This document shows, piece by piece, positions 12,001 to 27,000 of a stretch of DNA of 64,000 bases (its first letter is position 1; each line of letters opens with the position of its first letter). Origin of the DNA: Rostratula benghalensis (Eukaryota; Chordata; Aves; Charadriiformes; Rostratulidae); contig VXAI01000021.1 of the NCBI GenBank assembly GCA_013399305.1, forward strand, positions 1,287,215 through 1,351,214, in the 5' to 3' direction. The notes beneath the pieces were generated by a model, which saw only the letters and a list, made by a program, of their open reading frames with translations, made no database searches and had not been told where the DNA came from. The translations under genes and the position numbers were made by a program.

Positions 12001-15000
12001 AAAAAAATAATAGTGCATTTTAGAGGATCTCCCCTCAAATAACAGATTTTCAAGTCCAAAGTGTCAATTGAAATGAAGGTTTTGGTGATATTTGAGAACT
12101 GAAAACCTCATATTGGTAGTTCTTGTGGATTATAAGGCTGGAGACTTCTGCGTTTGATTGACCTTAGAGAGGCCTGATTTGGTGTAGCAGTCAAAGATGG
12201 AAAGGGTAAGAGTGTGCCATGGAAATAGAGCACAGCATACCTCAAATATGGCTGTGCTGAGACCATGTGTAAAGGATGTAGAGGAAAGGAGGGAGCAGAG
12301 CTGGCAGAGGCACAACAGTAGAGAAACGTGCCTTCTGGTATTAGGGCTCCACGAGCACAAGGCCCTGCAAGGTGCAGATGTGTCTGCACGCTCACACGCT
12401 CACTGGCTGAAGAGCTGTGCTGCAGCATGTCCCTGTGTGGCAGATGCAGAGGTCTGGAAGCTCAGGGACGGAGCCTGGTGGCTGTGTCTGGCTCGGTGTC
12501 AGGGGGAGGGAAGCTATGGCATTGTGCTCCAGATGCAGGGGACAGAGCCTCGGTTGTGGAGGATCATAAAACAGGAGCCAATTATGCCAGCTTGAAGCAC
12601 AGCTTTGAGAGTGTGACGCTGATTCCTTAGGCGCATACAGCACATAAGCTAAGGATGCTCAATTGCACCCTCTCGCCTCTTCATCTTCCCTGGAATCCCA
12701 AACAATTGCCCTATTGTGGAAGGAATAAAACGTGAGACTGAGAGCTGTGAGTCATCAGCAGCAAGGAGGAGGAGGGCCAGTTCTGCAGCTGAACTTCATC
12801 GGCAGTGATCCAGGCTGTGCTGGTTTATTTACACCTGCTGCTTGCTCTGCCCTCCCTCTCTTGTTCAAGCCCTCTGGCCCCCACTGGCATGAGCTGCACG
12901 GAGATGAAAGGTACAGTAAATGCCACATCTTGTACTTTAGAAACAAACCTATCTGTCATCTGAGCTGCAAGGCTGAGCAAAAAAACCCACCTCATATACC
13001 TGAGATATGCCAGTCTTTCACCTGAGGCACGTACAGCTCAAGGCTTACCATAGCCCAGAAATAGTTTGCCATCTTGTGCCGGTTTTGAAGTACTGCCCAT
13101 ACAAACAAATCCCTCCAAGGATTTTCGCTTTTCTGGTTCATATCCAAGGGCCCAGGTACTTGCTTTGTATTCATTTTATCCTGCAATACAGTTTGTAGAA
13201 ATTAAAAAGTGCTTTGCAGTCTCATTCCATGCAAATGACATGATCTAAGCTGCTGTTGGACTTGCTGGCTACTTCATATTCTTTTTAGTTCTCTTTTTCT
13301 TTTCTGTAGGAATGAGAGGTAATTAGTTCATTCTGTACTGACTCAAAGGACCCTTGTGTCCCAGATATAACCCAATATGTGTGAGAATGTTCTGGATGAA
13401 ACCGTGACTCCATTGAAGTCAATGGTAAAGCTCTCATTGACTTTATTCAGGCCAAGGTTTCACCACTGGTGTGTAATATCATACAAGGCAAACCTGTGAT
13501 TAACTCATCTGAGCTTGCCTTCAGTTCTATTGGATTCTGCTCAACTGCCACGGAGGACATGGCTTCAGACAAGAGGGAACAAAAGGCATTTTATTTCAAC
13601 AGAAATAAATCTCGACAAGGCTCTGTACAGGACAAGAATAGAGTACGTCAATACCCTCTTTCTAGTCTTTCCTCTGAGAAACCTCTCCCTCATGCAGGGA
13701 GTATTTTAAGTAGAACACTGCTTATTCCTCTGGTGTTCCATAAAAAACTCTCAAGAGGAAGTATGGGAACTTACGTCGAGTTCTGAGCTTTAAGTATATT
13801 TGAAAACTGCCTTTATGTCTATGCTGCAATTAAAAGCAGCCAGAGTGGATTTTTTTTTTTTTTAATAAAATGAGATTTTTGTGAGTATATATTTTTTTAA
13901 TCACTTAAACTATGGGATTCTGTTCAAAGTTATTTTAATGGCATTTTTTGAGTGTGCTGGTGTTTGGGTTTTTTCTTCAGTTAGTACTGAGCTATTTAAT
14001 CAACTGAATTGTACTGAAAACCTTGCAGGAGATGAAAATATCCTCTTTGTAACCACTAACTTGAAATAAGGCACACAATTTAGCAACAGTGACAATGGTA
14101 CCCCAGTATAATGATGCTCTTTCTGTTGCCAATGATAATGGGATTGAGCCACATGTGGCATCAATGGGAAGAAGCTTTTAAAGGAAAAAAGCTAGTAGAC
14201 AGTGTGATCTGGTATCTGAATTGGGCTTGTTTACAGCACTAGGCTTTAGCTCACTTACTGTCAAATTCCACAGAGGTAAGTGAGGTTTCAGGGCCAATCT
14301 CACTTTTTATTTCTGTAAAATTTGTAAGTCTGGAGTCTGCTTAATGACTTCAAATATATTGCCCCAATTGATTGTCCTCGTGAACAAAAAAACCCTGACT
14401 AGATTAAAACTTAGCTTTTCATAGCACTAATTCATTTCACTAGGCTTTATGATCTTAATGAAATTTCTCTGTACCTCTCTGTCTTGAAATCACGCATCCC
14501 AACTTAATTCCAATGCTCTTGCAAGAACTTTGGTTCCTGTGAGTTTCGAAGTTAAATGTACTGCCAAAATGCGAAATCACTGATAAACCTGTTGCACAAG
14601 TCTGGGAATAGTTTTACATACAAAGATGGCCATTTTCGGAGCTGGGATTGAAAATGGCCATCTTTGTCCTAGAAAATATTGTCTTTCAAGTATTTCTGCT
14701 TGAAGTTCTGTAGGAGAAACACTGACTGCTGGTTTTATGTCTAATTACTCCTTAATAAATGTAAATCTTTCTCTTCATATTCCTCATATATCTTTCAGGG
14801 AATCTGTTCTCACACATGTGAGGTTATTAGATCAACAAACTGTTGATCAAACAAAATGAGGAATGGTCTGTGAAAGTTGTGCTAGGAGAAAGAGCGAGAC
14901 ACATGTTCCCCTGCAGATCCTGAAACAGATGCCATATCTTAGCACTAGTTCAAGGTACAGTAAAACCTTGCATACAACTCCACGTGCAGAGGGGGAGAAA

Positions 15001-18000
15001 GGATAATCACAACCTATCTTAGAAATGGCTTTCTTTTCCTTTTTAGTTTTGAAACTAAAAAGACTAAAACTTTTTAGTTGTAGTAATAGTGAGCTGAGAA
15101 AAAGGAATGAGAAACTGAAGTGGCTGTTTCTCTCATCTTTCTTCTGTGTGCCGCCCCAAAACGCTAGACCTAGTTAAAATTTTTCAAATTCTAAGTTGGA
15201 AGGGAGCTATAGGAGGACTATGATGGAAAGTTTTAACTCACACATTTCTTCTTGGCTCCATATCTGAGGTCTTGATAGAAACCTTTGCATGCATCATGGA
15301 GAAGATCCTTGAGGACTCTAGAGACTTCATTGAGAGTGAAGAGTGGGCAGGTCTCCTTCTGCCCCTTATGCTGTTGACCAGTGAGCCCTGCCAAGGTGAG
15401 TTTGCTTTCTTCATGTTTCTTCAGTAGAAGTTCATAGAGGAGACTCTTCTGAGAGACAGAACAGTAGAGTCTTTGCAGACGACTATATGTCAGGAATTCA
15501 GATATGTTAGCCCCATTGTCAATAAATAATTTAACGAATTCTGGCTTGTTGTTGACCAGAGCATCCATCATCACTTCCTCCAGGTCACAGGACTAGATTG
15601 ATGGACAAAACAAACCAAAACAAAATAAAAGAGAGAAGTATTTTGGGGTAATAATGGATGGATGAGGAGGGAGGATAAGTTTTAACATGAGGACATGCAC
15701 ATATCATCTTCCACCAGGTCAACAGTGGGTACAATGAGAAAGAGTGGTAGAACTCTCTTCATTCATCTATGACAAAATGTCTATGTAGGCATTAATGCAA
15801 AAACATCAACATAAATAGCATGCTGTAGGAGGTGTGGTGATGTTAGGTACCCACTGCACTAAGTATTTATACAGCAGTTGGAAATATTCTTCCTACTATC
15901 TTCTAACAGTAATCACTTTGTAAGCTCGGGTTTGTTTGCTTTAAAGGTCTGTACAGAGGAGGGGGGAGAGATTTCTGCCCCCACAGTGCTCAAGAAGAGA
16001 CTGTGACCACTGAGTTTTTCATCTATCATTAGCCATTATCGTGTAGGGGACCAGAAAGACAAACAACCTAAGAAAACATATCACCACTGCCTAATTTCTT
16101 AGTGGAGAATGTAGATAGTGTGAAAAACTGAAGACTTCCATCAGATCTCTCAGTGTCCTGTACATATTGAGTTACACGCTGACTGTTTTCCAAGAGAATA
16201 AAACCTGGTACCTTCCATTCCACGTCACCATTGAATATTTCACTTTTAGCTATGTCCACTCTATTCCAGGCCACTGCTAGCTTTAGTTCATCCAGATATT
16301 CCTGGGCATCCTGACTGTGGCTTTTACAGGCTGGCAAAAGTAGAAAATGCAAATAAATTTGGTTATGTTTAATTTACTATAGTATTGGTAATTTGATTAG
16401 CAATACAAGCTCTCCTTCAGCTATCGCAGGTCTGTGGGTTGCTTAGCCAGGAACCCTTCATACCACTTGTTTTTTTCCTAACTTAAGACATATTAATATT
16501 AAAAAATACTAATTTTTGCTAACCGGATTCTCTATTGAAATGTCAAGTTTAAATGTTTGTAGGATTTTCAAAAGGAATCCTGGCCTGCAGAAAGCCAGGG
16601 GGGAGCTATTGTTTTTGCCTTGTTTCAATTAACAATTAACACATTAGGAGTAGAATGCCTTTTTTTTTTTTTTTTTTTTTTTTCTCCTTGTGCTAAATTT
16701 AGGCTAACAGAAAAAAAAAAATTAACATAAACTAAATGGGTGGCAGAGCAAGTAACATCTTCTTTCAGAAGATAAGCTGAAGGTTTCTTACTGGAGGAAT
16801 GGATCGTTTCTGGACCTAAGGCAGTTCAGGTCTACTTGCATGTCTTGGGTTTGTGTTTGTTTTTTTTTAATTTTTAAATGGCTTGTAATTGGACTTATTA
16901 CTCCAGTATATTTCAGCTCTTATATAACCTCTACTACCAAGAAAAGCAAGGAGTGAAATAAAGGAGTGATTAAAATAATCCTATACAATAGCATGCAATT
17001 AAAATACAAACACTATTTTAAAGAGGATTACAAGAGATATGGTAACCACCACAGTTGATCTGTCCATAAGCAAATAGGAGAATTCTGCATCAGAATTCAA
17101 ATTTGATCCAACAGCCAACTGAACTTGCTCTGGACAAAAACAAAATACATTTATGGCATAGAAGTAATCAAATAAGACAGGTACGACACTGTGCTGCATT
17201 TCTATTTCTTACCTTTTACTAAAGCTTTCAAAATGACTGTGTCTAGTTCTTCTGAACCATCTTGCTCAAAGTTGTGCAGAGTTAGAAGATGTTGGTGGGA
17301 AATAATGTTCTGAATCTATTGGGAGTTGAAACAAAAATCATTTTATGCATTGTCCCACTGCTACATATTAACGGCAATGAAATCACCCATACAGTATTTC
17401 CCCCAAATTTACGTTCTAATTGTAAAGCTGAGGTTTGACAAGAAGACAAACACTATTAGTTTCCCATATACAAATAAGTCCTAGGGCAAGGAGGGAGTTA
17501 CTGCCTTCTCCAGAGGCACCTAGCAGAATAGGAGGAACAGAGCTTGGACATCCTGAGAACAAGAGCAGTGCTTTAACTAAAATATCCTTCTTTAACTTAT
17601 ATTCTTACTTGACTCATGGTCATGCTTTGGAAAGCATACCACTAGTTTTGTTTTACCTTTTCCTGCTTTGACATTTAAGTTTTGCTCTCAGAGTTATTTA
17701 AAATCACAGTCTTTAGATCTTCTTTGAGTAAAAGTCATCCAATATTGATATATACAGTACTCTTTCCTCCTGCTTCTCTGTTTATTGAGTTTTCTTTCTC
17801 TCAGTGCAGCTGCAGGGAGACTTTGTGAGCATCTGGCAATATTGCTTCTAGATGCCCTTCCATCCCCTTGTGTCAGTGACCTGGCAACGTTCTCCCTAAT
17901 GGAATTAATATGCAGACCTTTTAAAGCTCAGGATTATGGCAGGGTCTGCAAAGAATAAGCAATGGGTCAGGTCAAGTGGACTTGGTTTATCTCAAAGGGA

Positions 18001-21000
18001 CACAGTGCTCTTCAATCTTCATATGCAGGCAATGTCAAAGTGGTTTTTTGTTTCATTAAAAATTATGCATAGTGGTTTAAATCTAGCAAGTGTGCCTCAA
18101 GACAAAGAGTGAGGAAAATCTGTGAATCTATTTTGTCTTTCTTTTTTGAGAATGCATGTAACGGACAATAGATAGGATAATTTCTGAGCACACTTCATTC
18201 TTTTTTATTTATTAATTCTTATCCACAGTTAGGTTTCCATTTAACAGCTGTAAGATTATGAATTAGGTCTCTTCTGTCACAGCTGCTCAAGATCCACAGC
18301 TGTGGAGTACAAATAATGCTTCATGTCCTCCAGGACTGTGGGATTCCCGGGTGCTGGCTGTCACTTGAGGAAATAATTGAGGAAGGACAGAGCTCTAAGT
18401 GTTTGGCTGAATTGCTGGGACAAAGCTGTTTGTATGATCAACTGAGCACTTGATTTTAATGTTACAGAGGTATTCTATGACATTAGTGCCAGAGCATTGG
18501 AATACCCCAAACTTCCAGGCAGCTTCTTGTCAAACCTGTACTGAATCAAATACAGAAGCTAGCAAGGGTAAGACAGAGCTTGTGGACATCATGCATGTAA
18601 TTATCAAACATATGAGCTCACTGTTGCTGTCCATTGGAGAATGTCATTCCACAAGAAGCTTTCTGCTGGGAATTTCTCCTTAAGTTGCTTTTCAACAGCT
18701 TCTGGCATGATAAGCTGGGGGTCATTCATGAATGCAGCTAAGATGTCAGCTGTACCTCCAGATCCTGCTAAGATAAGCCAGGGAGCAGAATTTTCCAAAC
18801 CACTGCAAATTCTCTGTAGTTTAAAAAGTAAAGTTTTAGAATTCACATATGGAAAAAAAAAAGTTATTCAAAAGGATTTCTTGCAAACTAAAAATAAATG
18901 TGTACCTAAACCAGATTCACCATGGAGTCAGTCCAGATTTGTCTAAGCTATTAGGAATTTTCTGGTTCTGTAGTAGGTTGTCCACATACAGGCTCCTGAC
19001 CTTTTTCATGCCACATCTGCTGAGTGGCTAAGCAACCTGACTTTGACAAATAATACATAAAACTCCTTTGTCCCTCATTTCAACGCACCTCCCCGCAGTT
19101 TGTGTTTCAGCACAATCAAGTGCAAGAGGAGCACTATACAGAAATTCCCAGCAGGCTCATCTGGCCGCTAAACCAGGAACTATGTTCTATAAATCAGGAA
19201 TTCATTTGTGGGAATATAAAATTGGGCCACAGGAAAAAAAACTACTGAAGCATAGCAACTTCAAGAGTTAAAGGCTGATAATTCTGTTACTTGTGCAATT
19301 AAAATGACTCAGGCAGGTTGTTGAGAGGTGAGAGCAGAGGCCACGGCATCATAATTCTGACAATGACCATTTGCTGCCAGTCAAATTCTTATTCTAGATT
19401 TATGTAAGAAGGTAATGAGTCTCTAAGAATCTAACGATTGATTCACTGTTGTGTAGGGTTGGTTTATTTTTTATCTGTAATCCTTTATGTGTATTAATTT
19501 GTATTTGAGAAATCGATATTCTAAAATATCACAATCAGTTATCCATTCCCAGCACATGGAAATTTAGGGCAGCTCCAACCAGCCACCTTTAGTCTCCACC
19601 TCACTCTGTTCTCTGAAACTTTGTATAGAGGATTTATACTCTGTGATATGTGATTTTTCAACACCAGGATATAGAAAACACTGTCATGTTTATATTCTAG
19701 AAGGAAAGCCCAAGAGGTACCATAATCCTAGTTTAAACAGTGAGATTTCCGGTAGCAGTGTGTATTTTATACCAGCTGACACAGATATGACAAGATCAGA
19801 AAACATCACTAGAAATGAGTCGTCATTCTGAAAGAGGTTGCCAACTTGTATCACAGAGTCATCACTTGGAAATTTTAAATTATGGTTAAATGTCTCCCTC
19901 ACGGTATTCCTTTTCATCTGAAAGTATTATTAAAAAAATGCTGGGTGGGCATACAAAGTAGCAAAATAAAATACCAGTAAAACTAAAACAGAAATCAAAA
20001 GCTATTTCCTAGTTAGCAGGTTCTTCAAGCTGTAGAACTACTCAGGAAAAAAATCAAAACATCCTCTGTTGAAGAAGATATGGGATTGTTAGCAGACAAC
20101 TACCCAGTCTTCTATCCTCTAAGGTATTTTTCTCAGTTGAACTAGGACACTGTAGTGTCTAGCAAACCTGATCTTGCACTTCCTCTGAGTTCTGTGACAG
20201 AGACAGTTGTCTCTCTGTTTCTGGACAGCATTGAATGATTTTTTTTTATTTTTTTTTGTACGTGATCTTGAGTAATAGCAGAGTATTTCACAGTATTTCT
20301 ACTTTGCTGGAATTGGAGCTGGCTTCTGCAGATTTGTTTTGGTTTTGGATTCCTTCTTCCCACTGTATGAGCTGGCAATGGAAGCTTTAATGATCAGCTG
20401 GTGCCTATCAAAAGGAAATATTTTTCCCAAACAAATACTGGCAAATTTTATATGAACAAAATTTGGTTCTTAATGCTGTATAGATACGAATTTTGACTTT
20501 ACATACAGTGCCAATATTTGTGTTTGTCATCCAACCAAATTTTCCATTAATTACTTAGCACCAGGTTTTTTGGTTTTTTGGGGTTTTTTTTGAAAGTTGC
20601 AAACAGCTTCTTACCTCAAGCGTGCCTGGTCCTCCATTTACCAGTAAACAAAGCACAGGGATCTCAATGCTACCCGTTCCTGTGGAATAGATGAATCATT
20701 TCTAGGTATTTTGTAAAATAGGGAGATTCTGCATGACCGTATTAAAATGTTTTGCTTCAGTAAAGTCACATAGCTTTACTCAGTTTGAATATAAATGAGT
20801 TTAAATGAATTACATTGGATTTTTTACAGAAGATTTCACTGAATTCAGTGTGTTCCAGTATAATACTTATTTCATGAATCAACTTTTTTTTTTTTTTTTT
20901 TAAATTGTTCCACTGAGATTTGTTCAACCAGATTTTGTTTGCAAGCAGAAAGAGGCTACTTCCTAATTCTCAGCAACCTCAGCCTATCATTACAGGCCAC

Positions 21001-24000
21001 CTGTGGTCTTTCCTATCGAAGTCACCAGATAAGCATTCTTTGGGTGCATTCATGCTCTCAGGTACATCTGTGCAACCATACCATGGGCTATGTAATTGAA
21101 TATTCCATTAATGCTTACAAGTGCAAATAAGTGAGCTCTCCCTTCTCCTTCTGCTGTGCTAGCACTGCAGGTATTACAGAAACAAAGGGAAGGTAGAAGT
21201 AATTGTATTAGCACTACAACTGAATTCTTTTCTCAAATAGCAATAGGAGGCCTGCCCGGTACTCAGGTCTCATTATAAACAAAGGTCACTTAGACTTAGG
21301 TGGCCATTAGATGCTGCATTGTATACCCAGGATAAGATTTTATCCTGAAATAAATATGGCTTAAAATATTTCAGAGGGCTTTGGAACAAGTCTTTTCTTC
21401 CACTGTGGGAGCAATTCAAACCCTGTGTATGAGAGGATAAAAGTATACAACAGTGAACATCCATCTCTTGGAGACACAGGTTAAGACACTTAAAGCTGGA
21501 TTTCTTTTCCATTTGTTGTGGTTTTAGGCAATTTGAGCTATGTTTTGAAGACTGGCTTTGAGCTATGTTTAAGGAGATGTGATAAAAGTCAGGGTTTTTT
21601 TGTTCAAAGAGCAGCTTTCTCAACTTCAGAAGTCACCTTAGTTCTGCCTCTTACATAATGACAAATGTGTTTACTTGATCTTGCTGATGAAGGTGATTGT
21701 ACAATTTGAGAATTGGACTTGCCTTTGAGGAGGCCAGGGCCCACAGCTATCACTGTAATACCACATAATTTAAGTTAGCCTGCTTATATAAAGTTTACTT
21801 ACCACCATATCCAGTACGCTGTTCGGAAATATGCTTTTCCAAGGTGAGACGTAGCCTAGTGGTTCCATCTGGCTCATCTGGTGTTACGTGATCCACCAAA
21901 ATAAAATGGGAATGGTTGTGGTCCAGGGAATACAGAGGGCCTTGGATATTATCATCTGATTCATAATGTACAAGACTTTCATTCTAGAGAGAGGAAGAGA
22001 GATGTTAGTGTTTGCTGCAAAACTCAGTCCATGTTTTCATGTACCTCATCTCCATTTTTCCTTTTTTGTGTTGTCTGTGCCGTGATATAGCACACCACTT
22101 TTGAGACACTTGAACATACTCTTTGAAAATCTCTGGAGTTTCCTTCTTGGGCTCTAAAAAATATAGCCACATCAGTTGTCATCTCTGGAATGTAGGCATT
22201 CATTCAGAGTTTTTTAAAATGTTTGTTGGACAAATGGAAAGGGTCCATGAGACCAGATAATTACAGGCAGAGCTTTAACATCTCTGAGGGTGAAAGCCTT
22301 GGCCAATATAAACAGGGGCAAACCTATTATTACAGTAACATTCTGTCCATGTTTAGCTCAGTAGATAAGCTAGCCTGCTATATGTCCATATCAATTTAAA
22401 TGCAGCTTTATTTAATTGACAGGGTTATATGAGATCTAATGGTTATTCTCAGTTTAGAAATTGCTTTCTAAAAAAGTGAGTGACAGGCAGAATTTAAAAA
22501 GTGCAATCTTCTTATAATTTATTTTCAGTGAGGAGTATTATATCTTGAAATTATTTATTAATGAATTTTTGCATAAAGTCACCATCTGGGCAAAACAGAA
22601 CACCTGTTACAGTCTTTTGTTCTAAGGATTGCAATAGCTATGATCTTACACACACACACTTTTTCAAGCTCCCCTTACTTGCTTAATAAATCTTTCTTTC
22701 CCACTGTTGCACATCCACTTTGCTATATCGTTCCTAGCTGCAAGCCAGGCTGTAAATGCCTGCTTATTCTTCTTTTTCATCTTCATAACCACTGTCAGAT
22801 TAAAGCAACTGTCTAAAATCTGCATCTCCTTCTATCATGTTTCTTTTCTAACCTCATCAGCCTTTGAGTTGATGAACAAAACTCAGACTCTCTATCGTGC
22901 CTGTGTGTTGCATTTTCCTCCCACTAATTTTGTGGAAACAGACAGGAGTTAAAGCCTTTCTACATATAGCAGGGTAACTATGCAAGTAACCTGGTTGTCA
23001 TTAAGGTATGGCAGAGAGATTTATGTTCTGCTTTTTAAAATCCAGATCTTATGTAGAGCTTTTCACAACATCAGCTTTTGGCAGTATCTGCTAGGATGTG
23101 CAGGTGCCCAGTTGAATCTTGGGTGAAGTCCAGCCCAGGGATTATCCAGGTTCTTCTCCGCAGCCAAGGCTAAAGCTGATATTGGAGACACAGTGAACAT
23201 ATCACCAGTAGCTCATAGCAGCACTACTAGTGCATAAAAAAATTAAGTAACCGTCCTGGTTTCAGCTGGGATAGAGTTAATTTTCCTCCTAGTAGCTGCT
23301 GGCTTTTGGATTTAGTATGAGAATAATGTTGATAACGCATATCAGTTTAGTTTGTTGCTAAGTAATGTTTATATTAAATCAAGGACCCTTTCAGTTCCCC
23401 GTAGGAACTGAAGGGGAGCATAGACAGGACAAGCTGGCAAAAGGAATATTCCACATAATAGGTGTCATGCTCACTATAAATGAGGGTTGGCTGGGGAAGC
23501 GGGAATCCTCAATCACTGCTGGAGATGGGCTGGGCAATCAATCATCTGGTGATGAGCAATTGTATTGCATAACTGATATAATCTTTTATCATTACTCTTA
23601 CTAATACCCTCTCTTCTATTACTATTCTATTAAACTGTCTTAATATCATCCAGGAGGTTTCCTTTTTTTTCTGATTGTCCTCCCCTATCCCATGGGGAGG
23701 CGGGGGGAGCAAGTGAATGGCTTTATGGTCCTGGTTGCTGGTTCGGGTTAAATCACAATAATAACCCAGAGGAGAAGCTCCTTCACGCCATGGGCAGAAG
23801 AGTTGAGTGCACTGCGTATCATGCCACTAAGTGGCTTTCTGAAATGAAGCTTCATACGGTCAAACTGGAGAAGAGAAATCTCCTTCAAAGCAAGGTGAAA
23901 AAGACTATAATCAGGCATGTTGCTATGGCTTCTTTCCCTGTCAGCAGCTCTGGGAAGAGTAGGAACATCAGAGGCTGTTCCAGGAAATAAAAGCAGTAAA

Positions 24001-27000
24001 TTTGCATGTACTTTCCAAACAGCAGGTGTCACAAATTTCTTTTACATCCTTCTCTCTGTCTCTCATTTATTGGGAAAAGCTTCTTGACACAATTGACTTG
24101 CCTTCAAATTTTGTTTTGACAAAGGGTGTGCCTATATTTTGCTGCCATGTAACATTAAGCATTCTTGCCAAAGATCTGGCCTTTGATTAGGACCTGGAGG
24201 CACAAAAACCAATTGAAAAAGTCCCTCAGGGATTTTCCTATTTATTCTCTGAAAATGTGGAAGTGATGTTTAAAGCATACCATTAACACAAGAGAGATGG
24301 GAGGGATCCCCTGTTTTCAGGGCTTGTTTTTCCCTTTGCTAGTGTGGATTGTTAGCTGTATTTTATACAACAAGCTGTCTGTGATAGTGCCAAGTATAAA
24401 GAGGACTAGGTTTAGATCAACATCCTTGTCTATAGTTCCTTTGTCTTAAAGTTACTGACTAACATCCAGAATGTCTTTAGGTGGAAGCAATGCCAGAAGT
24501 CATGGGGTCAGGAACACTCCATGTGAAATATTCCTTTAAAAGAATTTGGGCCTTAGTTAAGGGGGAGAAAATGTAATGCATTCAAAAGGCCAGTGCACTT
24601 GTTTTGTAGCTGCTGGTTGTGGAAGATCCAGATGCATTTTGATCACTCAGCCTGGGAGGGAAATAGTTTGCATTTGCCAAAGCAACTTTTCTGAACAAAA
24701 AATTCACAAACACAATTAACTGAATTCTTTTCTCTGAAATCCTTTTGGGCCAGTTCAGCCACAAAAATAAGTTAAGGTCTTCCAGCTAAAGAGTCCCACC
24801 TGCCAGAGCACAAGAGTAACTGTCATTGGCAAAAATGATGGGAAAAGGGAAAGCCAAATGACAGTAAACTGCCGGTACTTGCTAGCCTACCTGAGGGAAG
24901 AACTGAGTGTGAATTTGAAGAGCTGGGTTTGTCGTTTGTTTCTTAGCTTCTGCAGCGAAGTAGAATAGCACAGAGGAACTGTTGTTCATTGTCATTACAC
25001 ACCTACTTTATTGTTATAACAGTTTGCTTAGGACAGACTGTATATTCAGTGGCAAAAAGGTCATGCCATAATTTATATTTTTTTTCTCCACCTCCAGGTC
25101 AATTCAGCACCAACGTGTCTCGACATTTTCAGCAAATGTTTTTGCAAATGTTGGGTGAGGGGCTTTTTTGTGGGTTGTTTTTTTTTTTTGGTTGGTTGGT
25201 TGGGTTTCCCCAAGAGCTTTGATTGCTTTGACCCGAACTGTGAAGTCCCTAGAACTCCCAATAACAAAACTTACTCCTGCATGGTTAGTGTTTTTGGCCT
25301 GCTGCGTTAAGCAAATTTTTCACTATTTAGACTGTGACTGCCTAGGAAAACTTGGTTTTGAAATATTTATGCCTTGTGTTCCAAGAAAATAGTGTTTAGG
25401 AAGTAACGTGGAGTAAGTGCTTCTGCTGTGAGTGGACAAGGCACAAAGTATTAAAAGTAGCTTATGAGGTGTGACTCGGTTGGTTGGTTGGTTGGGGTTT
25501 TTTCCCGGGACATTCAGCCTTCACGCTGGTGGCGGAGCTAATGTCTAATGCTGTCACCTGCTGGATATTGACAGAATTGCTGCCGACTGTACTGAGGGCA
25601 CAGGGTGCAGAATCATTAGAGTCTAACAGTCCTTCCTGCTCTTTATTTCCGTTTTCCCCCAAAGCACACTTTAAATTCTGCTTTTGTTTTTAAATTAGAT
25701 CAGCTTTCTTCTGCCTACTGCTTCTGCATTTTGCAAAGGTGCAGCTTACTTCTGAACAATCCTGTACCACGAGTAGAATAAGCGAAAAATACCTTTGTGT
25801 TGTCCAGAATTTCTCTGTGCTGAGTTTTTCTGAGTGAAGTTATTCCTATGGTAATCACTCTTACTTTGGATGAAGTGCTAGCCAGTGCATGATCTCGGAC
25901 AGCTTGCACTAAGTGTCTTGTTATTCCTACACGTAAAGCACTGGTGAAAATCCAGGCACCTGAAATTATTTTTTAAAAAATAGTTAGATAATTTCTTTGT
26001 AATTGAACATGTTAGGGTGTCAAGTAACATTATGCACAGTACTAGATGTAAGGGAATTTTTTGATAGATAAACTGTTGACAGGTCTTGATGGAGGACCTG
26101 TGACTTTTAGAATTAAAATACATATAAAGCGTGTAAGACTTCAATAAGGAAAACAAGAAGAAATTATATGCCCAAGAAAATGTGCTTAACCTGTCATGTG
26201 ATGCAGTCCTGCCATCCTTAATCTGATGCCAATAAGACCATCAAGAATGCTGTGTCCAGTCTAGAGTCACTTATCTTCTAAATTTGAACATAAACATCAC
26301 AATACCAAAGCAGGTCTGATTGTTGCACAGGGAAGAGCAAACAAATGGGGTGGAGGAAGTGATTGGCTTGAATTGACTAAACAGCCCCATGCAATCACCT
26401 GGTAGCAGAAGAGCTTGGGCATAACCTGCTTAATCTGGTGTTCTTTCTTTTGGTCTTGGTGGTGTTGAGAGTGAAATCTTCAGAAGAGTAGGATTTACAG
26501 CAGCATTGTTACGGTGACAAGGAATTTGGAGAACCCTAGGTAAACATCTAACCAACATTTTTTCCAATAGATAAGAGCACTGCCTAGTCTCTAAGTATGG
26601 AAGGCAGCTGGAGACAGAGAGCATGTGTCATACAAGTTTCAAGAAGAGCTTTGGTACCAGGCTCTTCATTAAAAAAATCAAAACTGTTACAATCTTGTCT
26701 CAACCAGTGCAGCAAAGCCAAGATGTGAAATGCTTTAAGATATACAGATATTTTAACTTCATTTTGCAGGTATTTTCATAAAGTTGCAAGGGAAAAAATG
26801 TCCTCTTAAATGAAAGCTACTTCCATGCATGTTCCAATATATTGATTTATTTGCGTTTGTTTTTAAATGCTTTTCACTACTCTTGTCATTCATGTGAGCA
26901 GGCAGGGAGAAACTAAACTGACTTATTTTGTTGTTGTGTATTACCAAGGTCTTTTTGTTTAAACTTGAGTCTAATCATTGGCCTACAAAATCTGTTCCAC

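Noticed and set aside
12108..12643. Overlapping frames of 76-132 codons on both strands in a TRPM5 intron
   Set aside because: Mutually overlapping in several frames, no homology recognised, and located between well-supported TRPM5 exons 10 and 11.
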